A DNA stretch of 30,447 nt from an uncultured Bacilli bacterium (GTDB lineage Bacteria > Bacillota_I > Bacilli_A > RF39 > UBA660): NCBI GenBank assembly GCA_934098665.1, contig CAKOOO010000011.1, forward strand, positions 1 through 30,447, read 5' to 3'. Both the position numbers and the translations under genes were made by a program. Positions 1 through 7,322 of this stretch are shown here, piece after piece (positions within the stretch are counted from its first letter, which is position 1; each line of letters starts with the position of its first letter). The notes beneath the pieces were generated by a model. That model did not search any database. It was not told the DNA's origin and saw only the letters and a list, made by a program, of their open reading frames with translations.

Positions 1-401
1 CCTGTTGCTACATATCTTGATAACAATACTAAATCTTTAGCATTTAACGTGCCATCATTATTCACATCTCCATAATTAATAACATCAACTATTTTTTCAT
101 TTATAAAATCAATGTTAAAAACTGCTGGGGCTGTTAATTTTGTGCCTGTTGAACCATTTATCCATATTCCTCTCGGAGTTTTATAATAAATAATCATATC
201 CTCACGGCTGTTTCCATTTATTGTTTTTGATGCAATCATGATATCTACTGTTGATAAAGCAACATTTGCGGTATACACATGTGTACCAATAACATACGAG
301 TTATTTGGTATTTCATAAGATGTCATTTGTTTTGCAAAAACGTTATTTGTACCAATAAATATTAAAATACTTAATAACAAATATTTAAAATAATTTTTCA
401 T
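1..401 (-). CDS. Secreted dockerin-like protein, N-terminal part (runs off the left edge)
   Basis: The reading frame is open from ATG 401-399 to the window edge (133 codons visible). A Lys-poor hydrophobic signal segment at residues 5-22 ends in VFA-K, so the product is probably exported. A beta-rich stretch of about 80 residues follows; I do not recognise it. At the edge is GDVNNDGTLNAKD, the calcium-binding loop of a type I dockerin/EF-hand repeat (D-x-N-x-D-G-x5-x-D). Only the first of the usual two loops is visible. The Shine-Dalgarno is GAAGGGAAG. The gene starts 17 bp after the stop of the InlB-repeat gene on the same strand, so they probably form one operon. Dockerins classically bind cohesins, which suggests a surface complex, but no cohesin is visible here. 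Confidence 0.75.
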   Translation of the reverse strand, partial: MKNYFKYLLLSILIFIGTNNVFAKQMTSYEIPNNSYVIGTHVYTANVALSTVDIMIASKTINGNSREDMIIYYKTPRGIWINGSTGTKLTAPAVFNIDFINEKIVDVINYGDVNNDGTLNAKDLVLLSRYVAT

Positions 402-418
402 ACTTACTTCCCTTCTAA

Positions 419-1675
419 TTAATTTATATCTAAAATAGCGTTTACTACCGTTCCATCATTTAACACTATTCTTAAAGTTGTTTCTCCTTCAATAGCATAA
501 TAATTTACATTTAAATTATCACCAGAGCAAATAAATTGTCCATCACTATATTGAATTTCCTTAACTGAAATTACTTTTCCATCTTCATAAATAGTTAATA
601 TTTTTGAAAAAGTTGCAGTTTGGTCAACACTATTGGCAACAACTTTATAATTTTTTTGTTTCCAACTGGCAACTAAAGTCATATTTTCATTTACGGCTGA
701 GTTAAAATCATAAATTTTTCCATTTAATAACCAGCCAATAAAGTTAAATCCATTTTTAATAGGATCAGTAGGTTTTGATACTTTGTTACCATCGACTATT
801 ATTTGAGGTGAAATATAGCTTCCCCCATTTGAATTAAATGTTACAGTATAATTATTCTTTTTTATTTCAGTCCAATTAGCCTCTAATGTTATATTGCTTG
901 TTACAGGTAAATTAAAATCATATGTTTTACCATTTAGAAACCAACCAATAAAACTATAACCATTACGGGTTGGATTACTTGGCTTTCTCACTTTATTTCC
1001 TTCAGTTACTTTTTGAGATGATATACTGCTTCCACCTTTTGTATTAAATGATATCACAAAAGTTTTTTTCTGTGGTAAGGAAGGCTTTTGATTATTACTA
1101 GTAATGGTGTTATTTGAATTACTACCGCCAATATTGTTAACTATATTTCCTTTTGATTCTTTTATTTTTTCCCACTTGGCTTTAAGTTCCAAATTTTTTT
1201 CAACAATTTTTTCAAAATCATAAATCTCATCATCTAATGTCCAACCAATAAAAGTATAACCATCTTTAATTGGATTTATAGGTTTATTAGCCATCTCACC
1301 CTTTTTGATAATTTGCATTGAAACAGCTGAACCTCCATCTGTATTAAATACAATATTATATGTTTCAACATCATCACCTACTTTAGTCCATTTTGCAACT
1401 AAATTTAAATCAGATACAACTTTTAAATTAAAGTCATATATTTTACCTAAATAAGTCCAATTGTCAAAAATATAACCATCCTTTTCTGGATTTGCCGGTT
1501 TTTTTACAATTTCACCTTTTTTCACAATTTGTGTTTCAATAGGTGTTCCGCCATTTGTTTCAAACGTTACATTATATGTTAGTGTTTTTTTATTAAATAA
1601 TAATAAAATTATACACACTAACAAAATAAATGATATTATTGAACTAACAATAATATATTCTTTGTTTTTATTCAT
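419..1675 (-). CDS. Membrane-anchored protein with four InlB-type B repeats
   Basis: This 418-residue protein has an N-terminal membrane segment (residues 7-27) with a short basic cytoplasmic tail, so it is an anchored extracellular protein. Four repeats of about 63 residues follow at 34-96, 106-168, 206-268 and 276-338. Each has the pattern of the Listeria-Bacteroides/InlB B repeat family: F-x-T/S-x-GG near the start, KP-x-x-P-x-(K/R)-(D/N)-G-(Y/F), x-x-W, and a final (A)-(K/N/S)-W. A Ser/Asn/Gly-rich linker (177-203) splits repeats 2 and 3. The last 75 residues form a separate beta-rich domain I do not recognise. These beta-grasp repeats usually act as spacers or adhesion modules. The gene is first in an operon with the dockerin-like gene and is divergent from an XRE regulator. 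SD is GGAGGAG. Confidence 0.85.
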   Translation of the reverse strand: MNKNKEYIIVSSIISFILLVCIILLLFNKKTLTYNVTFETNGGTPIETQIVKKGEIVKKPANPEKDGYIFDNWTYLGKIYDFNLKVVSDLNLVAKWTKVGDDVETYNIVFNTDGGSAVSMQIIKKGEMANKPINPIKDGYTFIGWTLDDEIYDFEKIVEKNLELKAKWEKIKESKGNIVNNIGGSNSNNTITSNNQKPSLPQKKTFVISFNTKGGSSISSQKVTEGNKVRKPSNPTRNGYSFIGWFLNGKTYDFNLPVTSNITLEANWTEIKKNNYTVTFNSNGGSYISPQIIVDGNKVSKPTDPIKNGFNFIGWLLNGKIYDFNSAVNENMTLVASWKQKNYKVVANSVDQTATFSKILTIYEDGKVISVKEIQYSDGQFICSGDNLNVNYYAIEGETTLRIVLNDGTVVNAILDIN

Positions 1676-1774
1676 ATACTCCTCCTTTTTATTAAATTTA
1701 AATAAGAAATATTTTCATTATTTATAAACAAAGCCAAAAATTTATAAAAATAACAAAAAAGTATTTCTGATAAC

Positions 1775-1783
1775 ATTATATCA
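1775..1783 (-). promoter_or_regulatory. Extended -10 promoter for the InlB-repeat/dockerin operon
   Basis: On the minus strand the sequence TGATATAAT is an extended -10 element (TGnTATAAT). It lies about 100 bp upstream of the start at 1675. The -35 region falls around 1798-1804 (AAGACA or TAAGAC), which is weak; an extended -10 can compensate for this. It overlaps the palindrome at 1800-1816. Confidence 0.5.
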
Positions 1784-1799
1784 CAATTATTTTGTTTTG

Positions 1800-1816
1800 T
1801 CTTACTTGGTGTAAGA
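1800..1816. promoter_or_regulatory. Palindrome TCTTAC-N5-GTAAGA, possible XRE operator
   Basis: A perfect 6-bp inverted repeat with a TTGGT spacer lies between the XRE gene (plus strand, 45 bp downstream) and the surface operon (minus strand). It overlaps the -35 region of the minus-strand promoter. Its size fits an XRE dimer site. Binding by the adjacent regulator is an inference. Confidence 0.4.
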
Positions 1817-1860
1817 TTTTAAAAAACTTTTTTAATACATAATATTAATAGGTGAATTAA

Positions 1861-2178
1861 ATGAGAAATAATAAAGAAGAATTTAATATATCAAAAGATA
1901 AAATAGATATGTCAAATCTTAAAACTATAAGAATTAAAAAGGGATATTCTCAAGTAAAATTACAACATCTTGTAGGAGTAAGTACATCCTCAATTGAAGC
2001 TTATGAACAAAAAGTTCGTATACCATCACTTCCTGTTGCTTATAGATTAAGTGAGGTTTTGGGATGTTCTATTGATTATTTAGTGGGAAAATCTAGTGAA
2101 TTTGATAAATACTATTTATTATCACAAATTGACAAAGACAAAGTAAATAATTTTATTGATAAATTATTAAAAAAATAG
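1861..2178 (+). CDS. XRE-family helix-turn-helix regulator
   Basis: A 105-residue cytosolic DNA-binding protein. Residues 19-76 form a Cro/CI-type HTH: LKTIRIKKGYSQ, then the recognition segment VGVSTSSIEAYEQ and the usual closing GCSIDYLVG. The C-terminal 28 residues are charged and helical. The first 16 residues are unusual for the family; the SD AGGTGAAT sits 6 bases before ATG 1861, so I keep this start, with Met17 as the alternative. It is divergent from the InlB-repeat operon and separated from it by a palindrome, the arrangement of a local repressor. The target and any signal are unknown. Confidence 0.85.
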   Translation: MRNNKEEFNISKDKIDMSNLKTIRIKKGYSQVKLQHLVGVSTSSIEAYEQKVRIPSLPVAYRLSEVLGCSIDYLVGKSSEFDKYYLLSQIDKDKVNNFIDKLLKK

Positions 2179-2200
2179 TAATTTTAAAAATTTAGTCAAA

Positions 2201-2220
2201 AAAAAAAGAGCAATGCTCTT
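2201..2220. terminator. Bidirectional hairpin terminator
   Basis: AAGAGC-AAT-GCTCTT (2206-2220) lies between two convergent genes. On the minus strand it is followed by a run of T, which makes it a good terminator for the thioredoxin-like gene, whose stop codon overlaps the stem. On the plus strand the T-tract after the XRE gene is interrupted. Confidence 0.75.
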
Positions 2221-2806
2221 AATTTTTAGATTTTTTGCTATTAACTGATTTTATAATATTATTTGTATCAACTGAGGATTTAATTAAATAAGTAATTAAA
2301 ATAATAAGTCCTGTAACAACAATTACCCAAGTATTTGATGATGAAGATGTAGTATCTGTTTCAGTTAAATGGTCTAAACAGTCAGTTTTACCATCTGCAT
2401 AACACTTAACAATATCTTTATCTCCTTCTTCATAAGCCTTATTAATAATGTTTTCAAGTGAAGTATTATATGCACTAGCGGCATATAAATCACTTATTAC
2501 TACAAAAGGTGTACCTTGATAAGTAGCATCTTCGAATCCAGCATTTTTAAAAGCTTCTGCTACAGTTTTACCTAAACTATAGTCTTTACCTTCAGCCCAG
2601 TCAACATGATCTACATAAAGTTCTTTTACTTCAATTGTAAACGTTTTATTATAACCATCAAGACCTTTTAAATACTCCATTTCTTTTTCACAATATGGAC
2701 ATCCTCCTGCCTCAAACATATAAACTTTTACTTTTTCTTTAGCAAAAGCAGATACTGGCATTATTATCATCAATGCTAATAATAAAGCAAATAATTTTTT
2801 CTTCAT
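2219..2806 (-). CDS. Exported thioredoxin-fold protein with CPYC motif and C-terminal membrane anchor
   Basis: This 195-residue protein starts with a signal segment (3-22, ending AFA). A thioredoxin-like domain follows: strand KVYMFEAGG, then the redox motif C36-P-Y-C39, as in glutaredoxins, and a cis-proline region TPFVV near residue 100. A second Cys pair (CYADGKTDC, about 135-143) lies outside the active site. A Ser/Thr linker leads to a membrane segment (about 158-177) and a short basic tail. The arrangement predicts a redox domain held on the outside of the membrane by its C terminus, for reducing or oxidising envelope proteins. The partner is unknown; no DsbB/CcdA-like gene is in the window. 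SD is AGGAGG. Confidence 0.75.
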   Translation of the reverse strand: MKKKLFALLLALMIIMPVSAFAKEKVKVYMFEAGGCPYCEKEMEYLKGLDGYNKTFTIEVKELYVDHVDWAEGKDYSLGKTVAEAFKNAGFEDATYQGTPFVVISDLYAASAYNTSLENIINKAYEEGDKDIVKCYADGKTDCLDHLTETDTTSSSSNTWVIVVTGLIILITYLIKSSVDTNNIIKSVNSKKSKN

Positions 2807-2839
2807 TTTATACCTCCTGTCTAATTATACCACGTTTTT

Positions 2840-3079
2840 TTACCTACGATAAGGTGTTTCGTCATTATACAGCAAATAATTAACTGAAACTGAGCAATAA
2901 TCAGTATAAATATTACCTTCATATGAATACACCATTACTCCATTTTCTGTAATAGATAGTAATTTAACACCTTTTTCATTTAATAAAGTTTGTGCATAAC
3001 TAAGTTCAAAAACGCCTTTATTAATATTTGAGCAAACATCTTTAACAAAATTTTTTAAAACTCTATTTTCTGGTTTCAT
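2840..3079 (-). CDS. Small uncharacterised protein (79 aa)
   Basis: I do not recognise this protein. It has no signal peptide or membrane segment. The N-terminal half looks helical (NRVLKNFVKDVC) and the C-terminal half alternates like beta strands (GVMVYSYEGNIYTDY). It contains two cysteines, C16 and C62. A strong SD (GGAGG, 5 bases from the ATG) and its own promoter at 3101-3129 support it as a real gene. The thioredoxin-like gene lies downstream on the same strand, but here the order is this gene first, then that one after 33 bp, so they may be cotranscribed. Confidence 0.65.
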   Translation of the reverse strand: MKPENRVLKNFVKDVCSNINKGVFELSYAQTLLNEKGVKLLSITENGVMVYSYEGNIYTDYCSVSVNYLLYNDETPYRR

Positions 3080-3100
3080 ATAGCCTCCATATAAGACTAT

Positions 3101-3129
3101 ATTTTAAATATAAATTTATTTTAAGTCAA
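3101..3129 (-). promoter_or_regulatory. Promoter TTGACT-17-TAAAAT
   Basis: On the minus strand the -35 TTGACT (3124-3129) and the -10 TAAAAT (3101-3106) are 17 bp apart. The promoter sits just downstream of the terminator of the 3141-4445 genes and upstream of the 79-residue gene. Confidence 0.55.
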
Positions 3130-3156
3130 TAAAAAACTTGCTATACTCTAACAAGT
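3130..3156 (-). terminator. Terminator of the 4445-3141 operon
   Basis: Read on the minus strand, ACTTG (3156-3152) pairs with CAAGT (3140-3136) across an 11-base loop and is followed by six T residues. The stop codon of the 327-residue gene lies in the loop. Confidence 0.6.
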
Positions 3157-4124
3157 CTTGATTTGCCATCTTCATAAAGTGGTTTATGAAATGAACATTT
3201 AATTTTTTCATAAAAGTTTTCATCTTTTATATCATAATCAGCATATAATACAAAATATTTATTATTAAGTTTATAGATAAATGCAATACGTCCCTTTTCT
3301 TTATCTTCTTTAGAAATTGACTTAATTACATAAAAATCATATCCATCAATAGCCTCTTCGAAAGTATTTTTTTCATCAAAACCATTTAAAAGTAAATCAT
3401 TTTTAACTAAATCTACAAACTCTGTTATTTCTTTGTTAGATTCTTTTAAATAACCTTCGATATATTCATGATTTTCTAAACTTCTTGCAGAAAATAAATA
3501 AGTACTATTTCTAAAATAACTATGTGACTGGTAATACTCTCTAAACATTTTATCAGGGAATTTAATTGATAAATTAAATTTTGTTAAATAAACATTATTT
3601 TCATCATTTGGAATATAACTTGTTTTAAATTTTAAATTATTTTTTAAAAGTGATTTATAAAATTTATGAAAATTTTCTGAATTAAATGATACATCAAATG
3701 TATTGTTTTTATTAATTTTAATATTTAATTTAGCATTTGGATAATAAGTAACTAAAGATATTTTTGAAAATTTTGTATTAAGTTCTTTTCTAAATAGCCT
3801 TTCAACTTTTATATCATCGCCTTTTATAATAACACATTTATATTTACACAAAGCATATATAATAAGTAGTAGGCACTCTATTGTAAGAAGACTATAACTA
3901 ATAAATAATTTTAAAGATATAGAAAAATAAATACAAAATAAGGCAATTGTAATTGTAGCCATGAAAACCACAGTACCTATCCATTTTTGATAAAAAATAG
4001 TATAATTTTCATCATCATTTTGAGCAAAAGAATATTCTGGTTTTAAAAATAATATTATAGTATTAATAACTACGAATAAAACTGAAACACAAATGCATAT
4101 AACACTTTTAATAACTGGAGTCAT
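3141..4124 (-). CDS. Uncharacterised membrane protein, possible bacterial PH-like domain
   Basis: This 327-residue protein has hydrophobic segments at about 6-26, 48-72 and 76-93, so two or three membrane helices. The stretch after the last helix (CVIIKGDDIKVERLF, then short strands and FHKFYKSLLKNN at about 152-163) has the layout of bacterial PH-like domains that follow membrane helices; this is only a resemblance. The C-terminal 130 residues are a soluble domain rich in aromatic and charged residues, ending in a beta-type ICKLNNKYFVLY-like pattern. SD is GTAGG. The upstream 104-residue gene ends 6 bp before it, so they are cotranscribed from the promoter at 4471-4499. No function is proposed. 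Confidence 0.7.
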   Translation of the reverse strand: MTPVIKSVICICVSVLFVVINTIILFLKPEYSFAQNDDENYTIFYQKWIGTVVFMATITIALFCIYFSISLKLFISYSLLTIECLLLIIYALCKYKCVIIKGDDIKVERLFRKELNTKFSKISLVTYYPNAKLNIKINKNNTFDVSFNSENFHKFYKSLLKNNLKFKTSYIPNDENNVYLTKFNLSIKFPDKMFREYYQSHSYFRNSTYLFSARSLENHEYIEGYLKESNKEITEFVDLVKNDLLLNGFDEKNTFEEAIDGYDFYVIKSISKEDKEKGRIAFIYKLNNKYFVLYADYDIKDENFYEKIKCSFHKPLYEDGKSRLVRV

Positions 4125-4130
4125 ATTTAC

Positions 4131-4445
4131 CTACTTTAACTTCACTAAAGCACATTCATTTGCTTTGTTACATACTTTTTTTTCTTCGTTTAATTTTATT
4201 TCTACATCCTGTCCATCATATGTTCTAATAACTATTTTATTTCCTTCAGTGGCTATTATTTCAGCATCAACCTTATCTATTTTTTGGCCTATTTTTATTG
4301 AGTTAGTTTCCTCTGTTTTATCAGAAAAAGTTACAAATAATTTTGAATAGCCTTCCTCTTTCTTGTGAGTCTTTGCATAAATAAAAATCCCTACAACTAA
4401 TAGTATAATAGCACAAACAATTGGAACTAATTTTTTTGTTTCCAT
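4131..4445 (-). CDS. Small anchored protein (104 aa) of unknown function
   Basis: One N-terminal membrane helix (7-24) is preceded by METKK, so the rest is probably extracellular. The soluble part is short and beta-rich (KLFVTFSDKTE, KIVIRTYDGQDVEIKL), with a C-terminal cysteine pair (C92 and C98) that could form a disulfide. It is the first gene of a two-gene operon with the membrane protein at 3141-4124. I do not recognise a family. Confidence 0.7.
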   Translation of the reverse strand: METKKLVPIVCAIILLVVGIFIYAKTHKKEEGYSKLFVTFSDKTEETNSIKIGQKIDKVDAEIIATEGNKIVIRTYDGQDVEIKLNEEKKVCNKANECALVKLK

Positions 4446-4470
4446 CTTTAGTCACGCCCTTCCTATTATA

Positions 4471-4499
4471 ATTATAGGGTATATTTGCAAAATAGTAAA
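4471..4499 (-). promoter_or_regulatory. Promoter TTTACT-17-TATAAT
   Basis: On the minus strand the -35 TTTACT (4494-4499) and a consensus -10 TATAAT (4471-4476) are 17 bp apart. The expected start is near 4464, giving a leader of about 20 nt before the gene at 4445. Confidence 0.65.
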
Positions 4500-4517
4500 G
4501 TAAAAAATAATAAAAAA

Positions 4518-5060
4518 TTAATTAAGATCATAATCATATATTCCATGAATTTTTTCTAAATCAGAATTTGATAAACTACTTAATGTCCATCCATCAGATG
4601 TATTAACAACATAAAAATCTATTGTATAGCTTACTCTTTCGTTTGTTTCTTTCATTTTATCTAATTTATATGTAATAAACTTACTAGCATCATATTTACC
4701 ATCAAAGTCTTTAAATTCATTTTCGTTTTCTGCTAAATAGGTAAGACTATCTTTTTGTGATTTATATAAATTATACACAGTTATTTTTACATTTATTGTA
4801 GCTTCATCACCATTATATTCTTCATTTTCAATTTCATAAGTTAAATCTGTATACTGTTTTTTTAATATTTCTTCATATTTTTTTTCATTTTCTTCATTTA
4901 AATTTTCTTTGGCAATAACTTCTTTCATATCTGCTAAAACATTTGGGCTTAAGTTTTTATAATTATCTAAATATTTTTTTACAGAGTCTGTTGCTGATGA
5001 AGAACATCCACTTACAAAAAGCATTATTAATATTAAAAGTAGTCCAATTTTCTTTTTCAT
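4518..5060 (-). CDS. Lipoprotein of unknown function
   Basis: The start is taken at ATG 5060-5058 because GGTGA sits 7 bases before it; an in-frame ATG 12 bases upstream would contain that SD. The 180-residue product has a lipoprotein signal (KKKIGLLLILIMLFVSGC) with lipobox VSGC, so it is lipid-anchored on the outer face of the membrane. The mature part has a helical start (about 25-70), then strands resembling NTF2-like or cystatin-like folds (ATINVKITVYNLYKS, RVSYTIDFYVVNTSDGWTL). Such lipoproteins with a TVKVTVYN...DGWKI pattern are common in Firmicutes. It lies 38 bp downstream of the 194-residue gene. Confidence 0.75.
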   Translation of the reverse strand: MKKKIGLLLILIMLFVSGCSSSATDSVKKYLDNYKNLSPNVLADMKEVIAKENLNEENEKKYEEILKKQYTDLTYEIENEEYNGDEATINVKITVYNLYKSQKDSLTYLAENENEFKDFDGKYDASKFITYKLDKMKETNERVSYTIDFYVVNTSDGWTLSSLSNSDLEKIHGIYDYDLN

Positions 5061-5098
5061 ATATTTCACCATTAATATTATTTACGAATTAAAATAAA

Positions 5099-5683
5099 TT
5101 ATACTACTTTATAACTTGCTTTTATTAAATTAAATATTCTTTTTTCATTTTGTGATATACTATTTTCTAACTTTTTGTTTATATTTTTTACAATTTTATT
5201 TATATCATTTTCTTCTTTATTAAACCATTCATAATATAGAAACTTTATTTTTTCTAAATTGTTGCTTTCAATAAGACTTTTTATTTCTTGTGAAATAATA
5301 CTTTTTATATATTTTTCACATCTTAAATCATTTTTAATTTTATTATTAGATATTATTTTATATTTTAATTTATAATTATCTAAATATTTTACTAATCTTA
5401 TAATTTTTTCTTCTTCATTTAAAGGTATGCTACTTTTATATACACTTTTATTATCTATAAAATCAACTCCTACAAAAGAATATTCATCTGTAAAAATAAT
5501 TGGCATATTTTTAGGTAGATTTTCTAAAACCATAATTACATTTTGAATTATATCATTAATTACATTTGTTTCTACTTTATATACATAGCACTTTTTATAT
5601 GATTTAATATCATCATTTTCAAGCCACTCATAAAATGGAAAGTAGTTATCTAAAAAATTTAAAGTTATATCATTTATTATCAT
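5099..5683 (-). CDS. DUF3603-like cytosolic protein
   Basis: This 194-residue protein has no signal or membrane segment. Its layout resembles, from memory, the Bacillus DUF3603 family: an N-terminal strand followed by FYEW and a lysine-rich turn, a middle strand pair IIFTDEYSFVGVDF, the charged helix NEEEKIIRLVKYL, and a C-terminal helical part with YYEWFNKEE. The resemblance is in order and pattern only and needs a profile search. The start overlaps the stop of the upstream small membrane gene by 4 bp (ATGA), so translation is probably coupled. SD is AAAGGGG. Confidence 0.6.
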   Translation of the reverse strand: MIINDITLNFLDNYFPFYEWLENDDIKSYKKCYVYKVETNVINDIIQNVIMVLENLPKNMPIIFTDEYSFVGVDFIDNKSVYKSSIPLNEEEKIIRLVKYLDNYKLKYKIISNNKIKNDLRCEKYIKSIISQEIKSLIESNNLEKIKFLYYEWFNKEENDINKIVKNINKKLENSISQNEKRIFNLIKASYKVV

Positions 5684-5880
5684 CTTTTTCCCCTTTCATA
5701 AATAATTATAAGCATAATTATACCAACAATAAATATACTGCAAAATATATTACTAATAATAAAATAAACAAAGTTTAAAAAACTATACCCTAAAACAAGC
5801 AAATTTAAATTAATTGTTATAAAAAATAAACCGGTAGATATAAATAGTAGTGCTATAATAAAAAAAATTATTAACATCAT
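5680..5880 (-). CDS. Small two-helix membrane protein (66 aa)
   Basis: Two hydrophobic helices (about 3-27 and 35-59) end in a basic ERGKR tail, so both ends are probably cytoplasmic. No good Shine-Dalgarno precedes either of the two adjacent ATG codons. The gene is supported by its clean membrane-protein pattern and by the ATGA overlap with the next gene. Function unknown. Confidence 0.5.
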   Translation of the reverse strand: MMLIIFFIIALLFISTGLFFITINLNLLVLGYSFLNFVYFIISNIFCSIFIVGIIMLIIIYERGKR

Positions 5881-5936
5881 AATATATTTTATTTATAAAT
5901 AAATTAAAATATTATATAATTATAATGGTGATTGAA

Positions 5937-6749
5937 ATGGATTTAATAAAATATATAATAATTGCAATAATTCAAGGATTAACTGAACCCTTACCAATTT
6001 CATCTTCGGGACATATGTTTTTATTTAAAAAAGTTTTTAATACAAATATGTTTAATGATTTAAATTTTGAAATTATTTGTAATTTTGGGTCTTTTTTAGC
6101 TATTTTATACATTTTTAGAAAAGATGTTATTAAAATTATTAAAGATTTTTTTACATTTATATTTAATAAAGATAAAAGAAAAAAAAGCAAAAATGGTTTT
6201 AAATATGCTATATGTATTGTTATAAGTTCAATACCTGTAGCTATAAGTGGGCTTTTATTTAAGGATGTTATTGAAAATAAACTTCAAAATGTTAAAATAA
6301 TGGGATTTGCTTTTTTACTTACTGCGTTATCTTTATTTATCGTAAGAAATATTAAAGGTGAAAAAAATGATGAAGATATTAGTTACAAAGATGCAATAAT
6401 TATTGGATTATTTCAAATGATAACTATTTTACCTGGAATAAGTAGAAGTGGTACAGTTCTTGTTGCTTGTCTTCTTTGTAAATTAAAAAAAGATAGTGCA
6501 TTAAAATATACATTTATGTTATATTTTCCAGTTAGTATTGGAGCAATGATTTTAGGTGTAAGTGATTTATTAAATAGTACTAATTTAAATGCTTTAACTA
6601 TCCCTTATTTAACTGGTATGGTAATTTCTCTTATAGTTACATTATTTTCGTATAGATGGCTTTCAAATGCTGTTAAAAAAGGAAAACTTGTATACTTTTC
6701 AATTTATTGTGTATTACTAGCAATGTTTATATTTATTTATTTTAGATAA
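5937..6749 (+). CDS. uppP: Undecaprenyl-diphosphatase
   Basis: UppP (BacA) removes a phosphate from undecaprenyl pyrophosphate on the outer face of the membrane, recycling the lipid carrier for murein and other polymers. This 270-residue polytopic protein carries both hallmark motifs: QGLTEPLPISSSGH at residues 13-26 and PGISRSGT near 170. The length is typical. I choose ATG 5937 because GGTGAT lies just before it; the in-frame ATG at 5925 would contain the SD. It is monocistronic, divergent from the 5880 gene, and ends at a strong bidirectional terminator. Some family members give bacitracin tolerance. Confidence 0.95.
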   Translation: MDLIKYIIIAIIQGLTEPLPISSSGHMFLFKKVFNTNMFNDLNFEIICNFGSFLAILYIFRKDVIKIIKDFFTFIFNKDKRKKSKNGFKYAICIVISSIPVAISGLLFKDVIENKLQNVKIMGFAFLLTALSLFIVRNIKGEKNDEDISYKDAIIIGLFQMITILPGISRSGTVLVACLLCKLKKDSALKYTFMLYFPVSIGAMILGVSDLLNSTNLNALTIPYLTGMVISLIVTLFSYRWLSNAVKKGKLVYFSIYCVLLAMFIFIYFR

Positions 6750-6752
6750 AAC

Positions 6753-6776
6753 AAAAAAGACTTTATAGTCTTTTTT
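6753..6776. terminator. Bidirectional terminator between uppP and lemA
   Basis: A perfect 10-bp stem AAAAAAGACT/AGTCTTTTTT with a TTAT loop gives a T-run in both directions. It serves uppP (plus) and the LemA gene (minus), whose stop codon overlaps the stem. Confidence 0.85.
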
Positions 6777-7314
6777 ATAAATCAATTTTTATGTTTTCTT
6801 TTTTAGTGTCTTCGAGTTTGAATAATTCTTGTTTTTCAAAGGCAAACATTTTTGCAATTATATTAGATGGTACAGATTCAATTAAATTATTATATGAAGT
6901 TACACTGTTATTATAATTTGATCTTGCATATACTAATTTATTTTCTATTTCACGAAGAGTATTTTGAAGACTTAAAAATTGTGTATTTGCCTTTAAATCT
7001 GGATAACTTTCTGCAAGAAGCATTACATTATTAAACTTTTTATCAACATCCTGAGCTTGTGCAATACTAAAGCCATTATTATTATATGAAGTTCTTAATT
7101 TAGTTAAATCCTCTAAAGTTTTAGATTCATGCTTAGTATAACCTTTTACAGTTTCAACAATGTTTGGTATCAAATCAAATCTTTGATTAAGAAGTACATC
7201 TATTTGAGAAGTAGCTTCTTTTACTGTATTACCTTTTCTAATGAACTTATTATAAATTGATATTATACTTCCTGTTATTATTATAAGTACAATTAAACAT
7301 ATATTTATTAACAT
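6775..7314 (-). CDS. LemA family membrane protein
   Basis: This 179-residue protein has one N-terminal membrane helix (2-19) followed by the characteristic LemA helical bundle: YNKFIRKGNTVKEATSQIDV, LLNQRFDLIPNIVETVKGYTKHE, YPDLKANTQFLSLQNTLREIENKL and the YN-x-x-V-x-x-YNNLIES segment. LemA proteins expose the bundle to one side of the membrane, and their exact role is unknown. It starts 8 bp after a membrane-tethered XRE gene, so the two form an operon; that pairing is the main clue to function. The length is typical. Confidence 0.9.
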   Translation of the reverse strand: MLINICLIVLIIITGSIISIYNKFIRKGNTVKEATSQIDVLLNQRFDLIPNIVETVKGYTKHESKTLEDLTKLRTSYNNNGFSIAQAQDVDKKFNNVMLLAESYPDLKANTQFLSLQNTLREIENKLVYARSNYNNSVTSYNNLIESVPSNIIAKMFAFEKQELFKLEDTKKENIKIDL

Positions 7315-7322
7315 AACATCAC

